Assembly (NCBI GenBank): GCA_002243285.1
Contig: CP022585.1
Location: forward strand, 4,018,641 to 4,082,640
Reading direction: 5' to 3'
DNA: 64,000 nucleotides
Origin: Candidatus Fluviicola riflensis
GTDB lineage: Bacteria; Bacteroidota; Bacteroidia; Flavobacteriales_D; Crocinitomicaceae
Within the stretch, counting starts at the first letter, position 1; each line of letters begins with the position of its first letter. Positions 8,973-17,326 of this stretch are shown piece by piece. The notes under the pieces were generated by a model. That model worked only from the letters and a program-made list of their open reading frames with translations. It searched no databases and had not been told where the DNA came from. Made by a program: the position numbers and the translations under genes.

Positions 8973-9131
8973 AATGCTTAATTTTTAGTGTTGAATTTTG
9001 AATTGAGATCTTGGTAGCTAGCGCTTTCAGAGATTCAATTCTTGATGTCGAATGAGCTTTCGTATCGGAAGGAACGATGATTTACTTGTGATAAACCTCA
9101 TTCAAAATTCAACATTAAGCATTCAAAATTT
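8971..9131. repeat. Large inverted repeat directly after lysS
   Basis: The arm at 8971-9007 and the arm at 9097-9131 are imperfectly complementary: gttgaattttgaat in the left arm pairs with attcaaaattcaac in the right, and aatgctta pairs with taagcatt. The loop of about 90 bases contains no recognised gene. The left arm overlaps the last bases of the lysS stop codon. The stretch 8973-9290 contains nothing else recognisable. Confidence 0.75.
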
Positions 9132-9290
9132 AGATTTCGGGCAACGTTTTGTTTTTTTCGTAATATTACTAACAGATAGAATCTGATTTTGTTGAGGTTT
9201 TTACGTGAGTAAATTGATCTTTTCCACAGAAAAACAACCAAATTGCATTCCTGTCGTTTACTGTATACTCTGAATAAACCAAGTGCTCTA

Positions 9291-10376
9291 ATGAAAACAA
9301 TACTGTATCTCCTCGGTATCCTTTTACTCGTTCAAGTTGTTTTAATCGTGCCTTCCTGTCAAAAAGATCCGGATGTTTCACCTATCAATGAAAGCGAAGT
9401 CACCGTTGATCTCACGACTGTTCCTTATCCGGTATTGTCTGATTATAAGTTTTTCCGGGGCGTGATGAAATATCAGGTTCCGGCTTCGGATGTAATTGCT
9501 TATGCTCCTGCAACACCTTTGTTTACTGATTATGCACTCAAAAAACGCTTTATCTGGATGCCGGATGGCGAAAAAGCAAGCTATGTGGCCGACAATAAAG
9601 TACTGGAAATGCCTGTTGGAACAGTGCTGATCAAAACATTTTACTACAAAAATGTTCTTCCCAACGGCGCAACCCGAATTATAGAAACCCGCCTTTTGAT
9701 CCGCAAAGCAAGCGGCTGGATTTTTGCCAATTATAAATGGAACGATGAGCAAACCGAAGCCTATCTGACCACTACAGCAAGTACTATTCCGATTACCTGG
9801 ATGCAGGATGGTGAACAAAAAACCACCAACTACCGCATTCCTTCCGAAACCGAATGTCTGATTTGTCACAAACATCAGGGACAACCTGTTCCGATCGGGA
9901 TCAAACCGCAAAACCTGAATAACCAGTACCAATATCCGGAAGGTTACCGGAATCAATTGAATAAACTCATTCAGGAAGGTTACCTTGAACCCGGACTGCC
10001 TTCAAATATCTATTCAACCATCAATTACAAAGACCACAGCAAATCGGTCGATCAGCGTTTACGTTCATACCTCGACGCCAATTGCGCGCACTGTCATGCC
10101 GAAGGAGGCCACTGCGATTACAGACCTATGCGTTTGGCATTCTCTGAAACCGTTGATCCTGTAAACATCGGACTTTGCGTAGAACCGGACGAATTTGTCG
10201 GAGCAGAATACACATCCATCATTACGCCGAGTCAACCAGACCGCTCAGTGATGCGTCTGCGTTTGGGAACCAATCAGCCCAACCTGCGCATGCCACTCAT
10301 CGGACGAACAATTGTACATGAAGAAGCCGTTGAACTCCTCGAAGAATGGATCAATTGGAAAAAAGACTGCCACTAA
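9291..10376 (+). CDS. Diheme c-type cytochrome lipoprotein (SO2930-like)
   Basis: A 361-residue exported protein with a lipoprotein signal peptide; the lipobox cysteine is C23 in VPSC. Two heme-c attachment motifs are visible: CLICH at residues 189-193 and CAHCH at 265-269. The overall pattern (TVPYPVLSDYKFF, early PLFTDYALKKRFIWMPDG, RIPSETECLICH, DANCAHCH, RMPLIGR near the end) matches the SO2930 family of diheme cytochromes, which is an annotation family without a firmly known role. ATG 9291 is chosen over the upstream frame start because it begins the signal peptide. It precedes two secreted FG-GAP proteins by 58 bases; a shared role in periplasmic or surface redox chemistry is only a guess. 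Confidence 0.85.
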   Translation: MKTILYLLGILLLVQVVLIVPSCQKDPDVSPINESEVTVDLTTVPYPVLSDYKFFRGVMKYQVPASDVIAYAPATPLFTDYALKKRFIWMPDGEKASYVADNKVLEMPVGTVLIKTFYYKNVLPNGATRIIETRLLIRKASGWIFANYKWNDEQTEAYLTTTASTIPITWMQDGEQKTTNYRIPSETECLICHKHQGQPVPIGIKPQNLNNQYQYPEGYRNQLNKLIQEGYLEPGLPSNIYSTINYKDHSKSVDQRLRSYLDANCAHCHAEGGHCDYRPMRLAFSETVDPVNIGLCVEPDEFVGAEYTSIITPSQPDRSVMRLRLGTNQPNLRMPLIGRTIVHEEAVELLEEWINWKKDCH

Positions 10377-10434
10377 TAAAACCAAAACATTACCGACTGC
10401 ATTAAATTAAACGAATCATCAAAACAATTCAACT

Positions 10435-12066
10435 ATGAAAAAAGGATTACTCGTAGCAGCCCTGGCATGCTCATCGATAGCAACCGCACAGGTCACATTT
10501 ACAATAGACAACAGTCTAAGTATTCCCAGCGGAAGCCATTATGTGCGTGCTGCGGTAGACATGAACGGCGATTACCTCGATGATATCGTTTGCACCAATA
10601 GCGGCAATATCACCATTTTATACCAGCAGGCAAACGGAAGTTATACGACTGCTTCCATGAATAACACAACTGTTCCTAATTCTGCCGACTGGAGTCTGGC
10701 AATCGGTGATATCGACAAAAACGGATTTAACGATATCGTTTACGGCGGCGGAAATGGTGTAACGTTTATGAAAGCAAACGCTACAGGAACAGCTTATACC
10801 GAGGTTTCGTTCCCGGAATATGTATTCTCGCAACGCAGTAATTTTGTAGACATCAATAACGACGGCCATTTAGATGCTTTTATGTGTCATGACGTTGCAC
10901 CAAATGTGTATTATCTCAATGACGGGAGCGGCAACCTTGTTTTTAATCAGGGTGGTATCGGCGATCATGCCGAAGGTGGAAATTACGGTTCCATTTGGGT
11001 CGATTATGACAACGATGGCGATCAGGATTGTTTCATTGCAAAATGTCGCGGTGGTGGTTCAACAGCCAGTATCGACGAATTACACCAGAATAATGGCGAT
11101 GGTACTTTTACGGATGTAACGGTAGCAGCCAATATGACAAACGGTTTTCACCAGGCATGGTCAGCAGCGTGGAATGATTACGACAACGATGGTGACATGG
11201 ATGCCATGATCGGTGAAAGCGGCTGGGGCGGTTCAAGCGACGGTCACAAACTTATGCGCAATAACGGAGACGGAACATTTACCGACATTACTTCCGGTTC
11301 GGGCTGGGACACCTGGACAGATATCAGTATCGAGCATATAACGTATGATTTCGATAACGATGGTTTCGCTGATGTATTAAGCGGCGGAAACCTGATCCGT
11401 TACAACAACGGTGATATGACTTTTACTGAAGTAAATTCGGGGGCTTATGGCAGTTCTGTTGCCGATTTGAACAACGATGGTTTTCTTGATTTGTTAGGCA
11501 ACTCATCCGTTTATTACAACAATGGAAACAGCAATAACTGGATCAAGATCCAGCTTAAAGGGTTGGCGAGTAATTATAACGGAATCGGTGCACGCGTGGA
11601 GATTTACGGTGTATGGGGCAAACAAATCCGCGATGTCCGTAGTGGCGACGGATTCGCCAATATGAACAGCCTCAATGTACACTTCGGGATCGGAACGGCT
11701 ACAGAGATTGATTCCGTGCGTATCATCTGGCCTTCAGGACATATAGACAATGTCGAAGATCCGGTAATTAATACAGCCGTGACCATTGTAGAGGGTGCAG
11801 ATCCGTTAAGTTTGGTGGAAGTGGCAGGCAAGAAAATCAGCCTGTTCCCTAATCCAACAACTGAATTTATAGCGATTGAGAACATTGATTTGCTGGACGT
11901 CTCGGAGATAATTGTTTATTCCATGAAGGGAGAAAAAATGATTGCACGAACCACTGATTACGCAAAAGTAGATGTTTCAGCTCTGGCAGAAGGCGCTTAT
12001 ATCATTGTTATCCAAACAAAAGCAGGCGAACGCTATTCGGAAGCATTTGTGAAGAAAAACAACTAA
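10435..12066 (+). CDS. Secreted FG-GAP/UnbV repeat protein with T9SS sorting domain (first paralogue)
   Basis: A 543-residue protein with a signal peptide ending near ATAQ. It is built of seven FG-GAP/VCBS repeats carrying calcium-binding loops such as DMNGDYLDD, DIDKNGFND, DYDNDGDQD and DFDNDGFAD, which should fold as an integrin-like propeller. An ASPIC/UnbV-type domain follows (NNWIKIQLKG to RIIWPSGH), then a C-terminal T9SS sorting domain beginning SLFPNPTTEFIAI. The domain order predicts export across the outer membrane and surface attachment. It is a tandem paralogue of the next gene, with near-identical stretches such as GDHAEGGNYGSIWVDYDNDGD. A terminator follows. Confidence 0.88.
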   Translation: MKKGLLVAALACSSIATAQVTFTIDNSLSIPSGSHYVRAAVDMNGDYLDDIVCTNSGNITILYQQANGSYTTASMNNTTVPNSADWSLAIGDIDKNGFNDIVYGGGNGVTFMKANATGTAYTEVSFPEYVFSQRSNFVDINNDGHLDAFMCHDVAPNVYYLNDGSGNLVFNQGGIGDHAEGGNYGSIWVDYDNDGDQDCFIAKCRGGGSTASIDELHQNNGDGTFTDVTVAANMTNGFHQAWSAAWNDYDNDGDMDAMIGESGWGGSSDGHKLMRNNGDGTFTDITSGSGWDTWTDISIEHITYDFDNDGFADVLSGGNLIRYNNGDMTFTEVNSGAYGSSVADLNNDGFLDLLGNSSVYYNNGNSNNWIKIQLKGLASNYNGIGARVEIYGVWGKQIRDVRSGDGFANMNSLNVHFGIGTATEIDSVRIIWPSGHIDNVEDPVINTAVTIVEGADPLSLVEVAGKKISLFPNPTTEFIAIENIDLLDVSEIIVYSMKGEKMIARTTDYAKVDVSALAEGAYIIVIQTKAGERYSEAFVKKNN

Positions 12067-12087
12067 GCAGGTTCATAAAACAAATGG

Positions 12088-12114
12088 AAAGGATGGCTTA
12101 GGTCATCCTTTTTT
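12088..12114 (+). terminator. Rho-independent terminator after first FG-GAP gene
   Basis: Arms aaggatg and catcctt enclose a short loop and are followed by a T-run. The stem sequence resembles those of the terminators at 14951 and 15436. Confidence 0.8.
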
Positions 12115-12155
12115 GTCCGGCAACCTTTTGCAAAATCTGCGTTTTATACAGTACT

Positions 12156-12174
12156 GGCTGTAAACAGCCTTTTT
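12156..12174 (+). terminator. Second hairpin with T-run (possible terminator)
   Basis: ggctg and cagcc enclose taaa and are followed by ttttt. It lies 42 bases beyond the first terminator, in the 277-base gap between the two FG-GAP genes, and may end a transcript or attenuate the next one. Confidence 0.5.
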
Positions 12175-12344
12175 AGGTGTAAAAGGTGAATTTTATACAA
12201 CCTTTGTGAATTTCACTGGTACTTGAGGTAGAGTCTGTTGTTAATTATGCAACAGAGTACGCTTTTTAAATTAATTTCTTACTTTAATGGGTTGCGAAAC
12301 CACAATTCAATAAATACAAGGCTATTACTCAAATAATGATAACT

Positions 12345-14360
12345 ATGAAAAAACTGTACTTCTTCTTATTAATCGGGCTTCCGGTTGGTTCAATGGCACA
12401 AAACAACTGTGCTACTGCTTTGCCGATAAGTGCGGGAACGTATACTGTTTCGGCAGTAAACGGGGCCGGATTCCCTACGGTGATTTGTGCACCGAATGGT
12501 AATACCAATGTCACTGCCGGTGAATGGTATACGTATACACCATCTGCCAATTACACGGTAACGCTCACAACCGATCTCCCGGGTAGTGCGGGTGTTGATA
12601 CGCGTTTTCATGTGTACACAGGCACATGTGGAACGCTCGTGTGTCATTCGGGTGATGATGACGGTGGAGCAAATTTGTTATCCACTGCTACGTTTAGTGC
12701 TATGGCAGGAACTACCTACATCATCGCATTTGATAATCGTTGGTCTTCTGCAGGTTTTGATTTTCAACTAATCGAAAATCCGTATGTAGAACCGCTTTTG
12801 CCACCGGTTGAATTTACTGCTACTCCGGTAGGTGTTTCAGGATCTTACAGCCTTGCAACAGTGGATATGAACGGTGATTACCTGGATGATATCGTAACGG
12901 TTTCCGGCGGTTCTATCCAGATTTTGTACCAGCAGGCAGGCGGAGGCTTCTCAACAGTTACGTATACAACTACCAACAATGGTTATTTACCAAGCTGGAG
13001 TCTTGCAGTTGGGGATATTGATAAAAATGGTTTCAATGACATTGTTTACGGCGACGGAAGCGGTGTAACATTTATGAAAGCCAACGCAAGCGGAACGGGT
13101 TATACCGAATCGTTTACAAATGAATATGTTTTCTCACAACGTACAAACTTCTCTGATATCAACGGCGACGGCCATTTGGATGCATTTGTTTGCCATGATG
13201 TTGATCCGAATGTTTATTACATCAACGACGGTGCAGGTAACCTGACTTATGGTCAGGGTGGAATGGGCGATCATACTGAAGGTGGAAATTATGGTTCTAT
13301 TTGGGTCGATTATGACAACGATGGCGATTCTGATATGTTCATCGCCAAATGTCGTGGTGGTGGCTCAACTGCTGCGATCGACGAATTGCACCGCAATAAC
13401 GGCGACGGTACATTTACCGAAGTAGGTGTGGCGGCCAATATGGCAAACGGATTTCACCAATCCTGGTCATCTGCGTGGAACGATTATGACAACGATGGCT
13501 GGATGGATGCTTTAGTAGGCGCCAGTTCATCTGCTGAAGGAACACATAAACTAATGAAAAACAACGGCGACGGTACGTTTACAGATGTTACCGCTGGTAC
13601 AGGTTGGGATACCAATCCAAGCTTAAATATCGAGCACGTGAGTTTCGATTTCGATAACGACGGCTTTACAGATGTCTTGGGAGGTGGAAACAAAATCATG
13701 TTCAACAACGGTGACATGACTTTTTCAGGTGTTGATTACGATTTTACCAATGGTTCTATCGGCGATTTGAACGATGACGGATTCCTGGATGTTCGCAATG
13801 GTGGAACAGTTTATATGAACGATGGAAATGCCAACAACTGGATCAAAATCAACCTTCAGGGAGTGCAAAGCAACGGAAACGGAATCGGTGCCCGTATTGA
13901 GATCTACGGTGCATGGGGCAAACAAATTCGCGATGTACGTAGTGGTGACGGATTCAGATACATGAATACCCTCAACGCTCATTTCGGAATCGGTGCAGCT
14001 ACGGAAATTGATTCTATTTATATCAAATGGCCTTCAGGTAAGGTTGATCACATCACCGATCCTGCGATCAACGAAGCATTGACAGTGGTAGAAGGATCAA
14101 GCCCACTGAGTTTATTCGAAGTAGACGGTAAGAAAATTACCTTATTCCCGAACCCGGCTACGGAATCAATCACGATTGATAACCTGAGTTTGTTGGATCC
14201 GGTAAGTGTTACCGTGCTTTCCAACATCGGAAACGAAGTGATGAAGCAAGACAAAAACAATCCGAAGCTTAATATTTCGACACTGTCAAGTGGTTTGTAT
14301 ATTGTTATCATCGAAACAACATCTGGTGAGCGTTATTCTCAAACGTTTATCAAAAAATAA
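12345..14360 (+). CDS. Secreted FG-GAP/UnbV repeat protein with extra N-terminal domain and T9SS sorting domain (second paralogue)
   Basis: A 671-residue protein from ATG 12345, which starts a normal signal peptide (MKKLYFFLLIGLPVGSMAQ); the frame's earlier start at 12336 adds only three residues. It differs from the preceding paralogue by an extra domain of about 130 residues after the signal peptide (NNCATALPIS to FDFQLIENPY). That segment resembles pre-peptidase C-terminal/jelly-roll domains seen in secreted Bacteroidota proteins and has its own acidic GDDDGGA stretch. It then repeats the same seven calcium-loop FG-GAP units, the ASPIC/UnbV-type domain and a sorting domain (LFPNPATESITI). 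Surface location is inferred from the sorting domain. The ligand is unknown. Confidence 0.88.
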   Translation: MKKLYFFLLIGLPVGSMAQNNCATALPISAGTYTVSAVNGAGFPTVICAPNGNTNVTAGEWYTYTPSANYTVTLTTDLPGSAGVDTRFHVYTGTCGTLVCHSGDDDGGANLLSTATFSAMAGTTYIIAFDNRWSSAGFDFQLIENPYVEPLLPPVEFTATPVGVSGSYSLATVDMNGDYLDDIVTVSGGSIQILYQQAGGGFSTVTYTTTNNGYLPSWSLAVGDIDKNGFNDIVYGDGSGVTFMKANASGTGYTESFTNEYVFSQRTNFSDINGDGHLDAFVCHDVDPNVYYINDGAGNLTYGQGGMGDHTEGGNYGSIWVDYDNDGDSDMFIAKCRGGGSTAAIDELHRNNGDGTFTEVGVAANMANGFHQSWSSAWNDYDNDGWMDALVGASSSAEGTHKLMKNNGDGTFTDVTAGTGWDTNPSLNIEHVSFDFDNDGFTDVLGGGNKIMFNNGDMTFSGVDYDFTNGSIGDLNDDGFLDVRNGGTVYMNDGNANNWIKINLQGVQSNGNGIGARIEIYGAWGKQIRDVRSGDGFRYMNTLNAHFGIGAATEIDSIYIKWPSGKVDHITDPAINEALTVVEGSSPLSLFEVDGKKITLFPNPATESITIDNLSLLDPVSVTVLSNIGNEVMKQDKNNPKLNISTLSSGLYIVIIETTSGERYSQTFIKK

Positions 14361-14384
14361 AAAAATCAACTAATTGAGTTTGTT

Positions 14385-14413
14385 AGGGCGGGAATAAAAT
14401 CCCGCCCTTTTTT
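14385..14413 (+). terminator. Rho-independent terminator after second FG-GAP gene
   Basis: A strong GC stem, agggcggga paired with tcccgccct, followed by a run of T. Confidence 0.9.
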
Positions 14414-14604
14414 ATTGTATAAAAACCGGTTACATCCAACCGGACCAGTGACAACCTGGCCTACAGAAAACAACCATCATTTACGAAGTAAAAAACCAGT
14501 TGCTTAATCATATCAATTAGTGATTTAAATCAATGCCATTAATGATCAGACGCATCTTGCGTCAGTAACAGTAACCTGATCTTTGAACCGCAAAAACATT
14601 GATT

Positions 14605-14925
14605 ATGAATTCAGTAACCCAACCCGGATTTCATCAACATGCTAAAACGTTCCAAACCAAAGCTACTGGTTTGCAACAGTTAATCACTTTTGGAGAAAAG
14701 TATCGGTTCGGCATCAGCTGTTTAATACTCATAATTGCAGAATGCCTTACCGGCATTATCGCACTGTATGGAGCAACGCACTCCACCGCTATGTTAATTG
14801 CAACATTATCATCCATAATTTTGTTGGCCCTGCTGCTTATTGTCGCACCTATGCGACTGATCTACATGGCCTTCACTTTAACCCTAACCACTGATTTGTT
14901 TATTTTGCATGGTCTTCACCTATGA
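14605..14925 (+). CDS. Small three-helix membrane protein, tandem paralogue A
   Basis: A 106-residue protein of no recognised family. A polar N-terminus of about 33 residues is followed by three predicted membrane helices near residues 35-55, 60-80 and 84-103. It is clearly paralogous to the gene at 15088: both start MN(S/T)VTQ and share FGE or YGE at the end of the polar segment, YGA-HSTAMLIA, and PMRL(I/L)YMAF. ATG 14605 was chosen because both paralogues have an ATG there and share the preceding acattgatt. Both genes carry a ctttg box upstream and a terminator of similar sequence downstream, so each appears to be a single-gene transcription unit. Confidence 0.7.
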   Translation: MNSVTQPGFHQHAKTFQTKATGLQQLITFGEKYRFGISCLILIIAECLTGIIALYGATHSTAMLIATLSSIILLALLLIVAPMRLIYMAFTLTLTTDLFILHGLHL

Positions 14926-14950
14926 CAGAATTAACACCGATTAGATCGAA

Positions 14951-14980
14951 AAAGGATGCTTACCACGAGCATCCTTTTTT
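14951..14980 (+). terminator. Terminator of paralogue A
   Basis: aaaggatgct pairs with agcatccttt, followed by further T residues. Confidence 0.88.
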
Positions 14981-15087
14981 AGTTGCCCAGGTTTGTTTTC
15001 ATGACTAAAATCAGGTTTTTACCTGACTTGCCTCATAGTATCGCCGCATTTATACGATGAACTTTGATGTATACAAACACATTGATT

Positions 15088-15411
15088 ATGAACACGGTAA
15101 CACAAAACAGAACTCACCAACACGCAAGTAAACAGCAAAATGAAACCACAGCCTGGGAACGGTTTGTGGCTTACGGTGAAGAAAACAGATTAGGAATCAT
15201 TTGTTTTGTACTTCTCGTTGTCGGATGTCTTGGCGGCATTACGATGATGTACGGTGCAGCGCATTCTACTGCAATGTTAATCGCGGTAGTAATACCAACC
15301 ATGACAACTTTGAGTTTACTGCTTTCTGTTGGACCAATGCGATTGCTTTACATGGCTTTTGGTCTCTCCATAATCACCGACCTGATTGTTTTGCTTATTC
15401 TTAACCTATAA
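15088..15411 (+). CDS. Small three-helix membrane protein, tandem paralogue B
   Basis: A 107-residue paralogue of the preceding gene with the same layout: polar N-terminus, then three hydrophobic helices. The most conserved parts are YGAAHSTAMLIA between helices 1 and 2 and GPMRLLYMAF at the start of helix 3, which suggests that the loops and the arginine are functionally constrained. The ORF can be extended eight codons to 15064, but homology with paralogue A begins at ATG 15088. No known domain is recognised. Preservation of promoter-like and terminator sequence around both copies argues that both are expressed. Confidence 0.7.
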   Translation: MNTVTQNRTHQHASKQQNETTAWERFVAYGEENRLGIICFVLLVVGCLGGITMMYGAAHSTAMLIAVVIPTMTTLSLLLSVGPMRLLYMAFGLSIITDLIVLLILNL

Positions 15412-15435
15412 CTCAAATCGGTAACGATTATTTTC

Positions 15436-15467
15436 AAAAGGATGCCTTACTATGGGCGTCCTTTTTT
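15436..15467 (+). terminator. Terminator of paralogue B
   Basis: aaaaggatgcc pairs with gggcgtcctttt (one G-T pair), followed by T residues. It is similar in sequence to the terminator of paralogue A. Confidence 0.85.
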
Positions 15468-15505
15468 GCTGCCAAAAGGCTACACAACATAATCCAACCT
15501 TTCAC

Positions 15506-15513
15506 TATCTTTG
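15506..15513 (+). promoter_or_regulatory. TAnnTTTG promoter box for the ABC-F gene
   Basis: tatctttg matches the -7 consensus and lies 39 bases before the chosen ATG at 15553. The frame extension beginning with TTG at 15511 would start inside this promoter, which argues against it. Confidence 0.6.
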
Positions 15514-15552
15514 CACGCCGCCTCACAAAACAGGCGCGTTCAAATACCCGTT

Positions 15553-17190
15553 ATGCTTACAGTTGATAGTCTTAAAGTAGAATTTAGTGGCCGAACCCTT
15601 TTCAGCGACGTGTCGTTTTCGGTGAATGAAAATGACAAGATTGCCCTCATGGGAAAAAACGGCGCCGGGAAATCAACTTTATTGAAACTACTGGCGGGAA
15701 CCAATAAACCAAGTGGAGGCACGATTTCGGCCCCGAAAGACTATGTAGTAGCATATTTGCCGCAACACTTGCTCACCGAAGACAACGCAACCGTTTTTGA
15801 AGAAACCAGCAAGGCTTTTGCGGGTATTTTTGCCATGCGTGATGAGATTGAAGCATTGAACCAGCAATTGACCTCGCGCACCGATTATGATTCGGATGAC
15901 TATTACAAGATCATCGAAAAAGTATCGGAACTCAGCGAAAAATATTATTCCATCGAAGAGATCAATTACGAAGCGGAGGTAGAGAAAGTATTACAAGGAA
16001 TGGGCTTTTTGCGCTCCGATTTTACCCGTCAGACTTCCGAATTCAGCGGTGGATGGCGCATGCGGATCGAACTGGCCAAAATTCTTTTGCAAAAACCCGA
16101 TCTGATTTTGCTCGATGAGCCGACAAACCACATGGATATTGAATCCATTCAATGGCTCGAGGATTTCCTTATCAACGGTGCCAATGCAGTGATCGTTATT
16201 TCGCATGACAGGGCTTTTATCGACGCCATTACAACACGCACAATTGAAGTAACAATGGGTCGTATTTACGACTACCGCGCCAAGTATTCCGATTACCTCG
16301 AACTGCGCAAAGACCGCCGTCAGCAGCAACAAAAACAATACGACGAACAACAAAAGTTCATTGCCGAGACCACCGAGTTTATTGAGCGGTTCAAAGGAAC
16401 GTATTCCAAAACGCTGCAAGTGCAATCGCGGGTGAAAATGCTCGAAAAGCTTGAAATTGTAGAAGTGGATGAGGTTGATAACTCTGCTTTGCGATTGAAA
16501 TTTCCACCTGCACCACGCGCCGGAAGTTACCCGGTAACAGTGAGTGAGTTGACCAAAAAATACGGAGATCACACAGTTTTCAGTGAGGCTTCCATTACCA
16601 TCGAACGAGGTGAAAAAGTAGCATTTGTAGGCAAAAACGGCGAAGGAAAATCGACCATGGTGAAAGCCATTATGGGTGAAATCGATTTTGCGGGAACGCT
16701 GGAACTCGGCCACAACGTACAAATCGGTTATTTCGCACAAAACCAGGCTTCGCTGTTGGATGAATCACTGACGGTTTTTGAAACCATCGACCGGATTGCC
16801 GAGGGTGACATCCGCACCAAAATCAAAGATTTACTGGGCGCATTTATGTTTGGCGGAGACAACAGTACCAAAAAGGTGAAAGTGCTTTCAGGCGGTGAAA
16901 AAACGCGCCTGGCAATGATCAAACTCCTGTTGGAACCTGTCAACCTGTTAATTCTCGATGAGCCGACCAATCACCTCGATATGAAAACCAAGGATATCAT
17001 CAAAGATGCACTCAAAAGCTTCGATGGTACGCTGATCCTGGTTTCTCACGATCGCGATTTCCTTGACGGATTGGTAACCAAGGTCTACGAATTTGGGAAC
17101 CAACGCGTAAAAACCCACTTTGAGGACATCAATGGTTTCTTGCAAACCAAGAAAATGGAAAACCTGAAGGAAATAGAGCGAAAGTCGTAA
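15553..17190 (+). CDS. ABC-F family ATPase (ribosome-associated type)
   Basis: A 545-residue cytoplasmic protein with two ABC ATPase domains and no membrane segments, the layout of ABC-F translation factors. Walker A motifs are GKNGAGKST in the first half and GKNGEGKST in the second. The signature motifs are FSGGW and LSGGE, and Walker B is followed by DEPTNH in both halves. A charged interdomain linker of about 80 residues (RRQQQQKQYDEQQ) corresponds to the P-site tRNA interaction motif. The family includes EttA/Uup-like factors and antibiotic-resistance proteins; the sequence alone does not say which, though a housekeeping role is more likely. ATG 15553 begins MLTVDSLKVEF, the expected N-terminus. 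Confidence 0.93.
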   Translation: MLTVDSLKVEFSGRTLFSDVSFSVNENDKIALMGKNGAGKSTLLKLLAGTNKPSGGTISAPKDYVVAYLPQHLLTEDNATVFEETSKAFAGIFAMRDEIEALNQQLTSRTDYDSDDYYKIIEKVSELSEKYYSIEEINYEAEVEKVLQGMGFLRSDFTRQTSEFSGGWRMRIELAKILLQKPDLILLDEPTNHMDIESIQWLEDFLINGANAVIVISHDRAFIDAITTRTIEVTMGRIYDYRAKYSDYLELRKDRRQQQQKQYDEQQKFIAETTEFIERFKGTYSKTLQVQSRVKMLEKLEIVEVDEVDNSALRLKFPPAPRAGSYPVTVSELTKKYGDHTVFSEASITIERGEKVAFVGKNGEGKSTMVKAIMGEIDFAGTLELGHNVQIGYFAQNQASLLDESLTVFETIDRIAEGDIRTKIKDLLGAFMFGGDNSTKKVKVLSGGEKTRLAMIKLLLEPVNLLILDEPTNHLDMKTKDIIKDALKSFDGTLILVSHDRDFLDGLVTKVYEFGNQRVKTHFEDINGFLQTKKMENLKEIERKS

Positions 17191-17276
17191 TCAGTTGGTT
17201 TCAGGTTATCACCCCAATTTCTGCCAGCCTCCGGTGATCAATTACTCCTCTTTTTTGCATAGCAGAATGAAGTAAT

Positions 17277-17304
17277 AAAAAAAGCGACCCCTAAAGATCG
17301 CTTT
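17277..17304 (-). terminator. Terminator of rseP (minus strand)
   Basis: Read on the minus strand, aaagcgatc pairs with ggtcgcttt with one mismatch-type pair, followed by a T-run. It is placed 23 bases after the rseP stop. Confidence 0.8.
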
Positions 17305-17326
17305 CCAATTTCTATCGGACTATTTT

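Noticed and set aside
9291..15411. Mobile genetic element or genomic island in the accessory cluster
   Set aside because: No transposase, integrase, tRNA target or flanking direct repeat was found; the cluster can be explained by tandem duplications.
15991..16740. 249-residue open frame on the minus strand within the ABC-F gene
   Set aside because: Antisense shadow frame; the plus strand has clear ATPase motifs in the same region.
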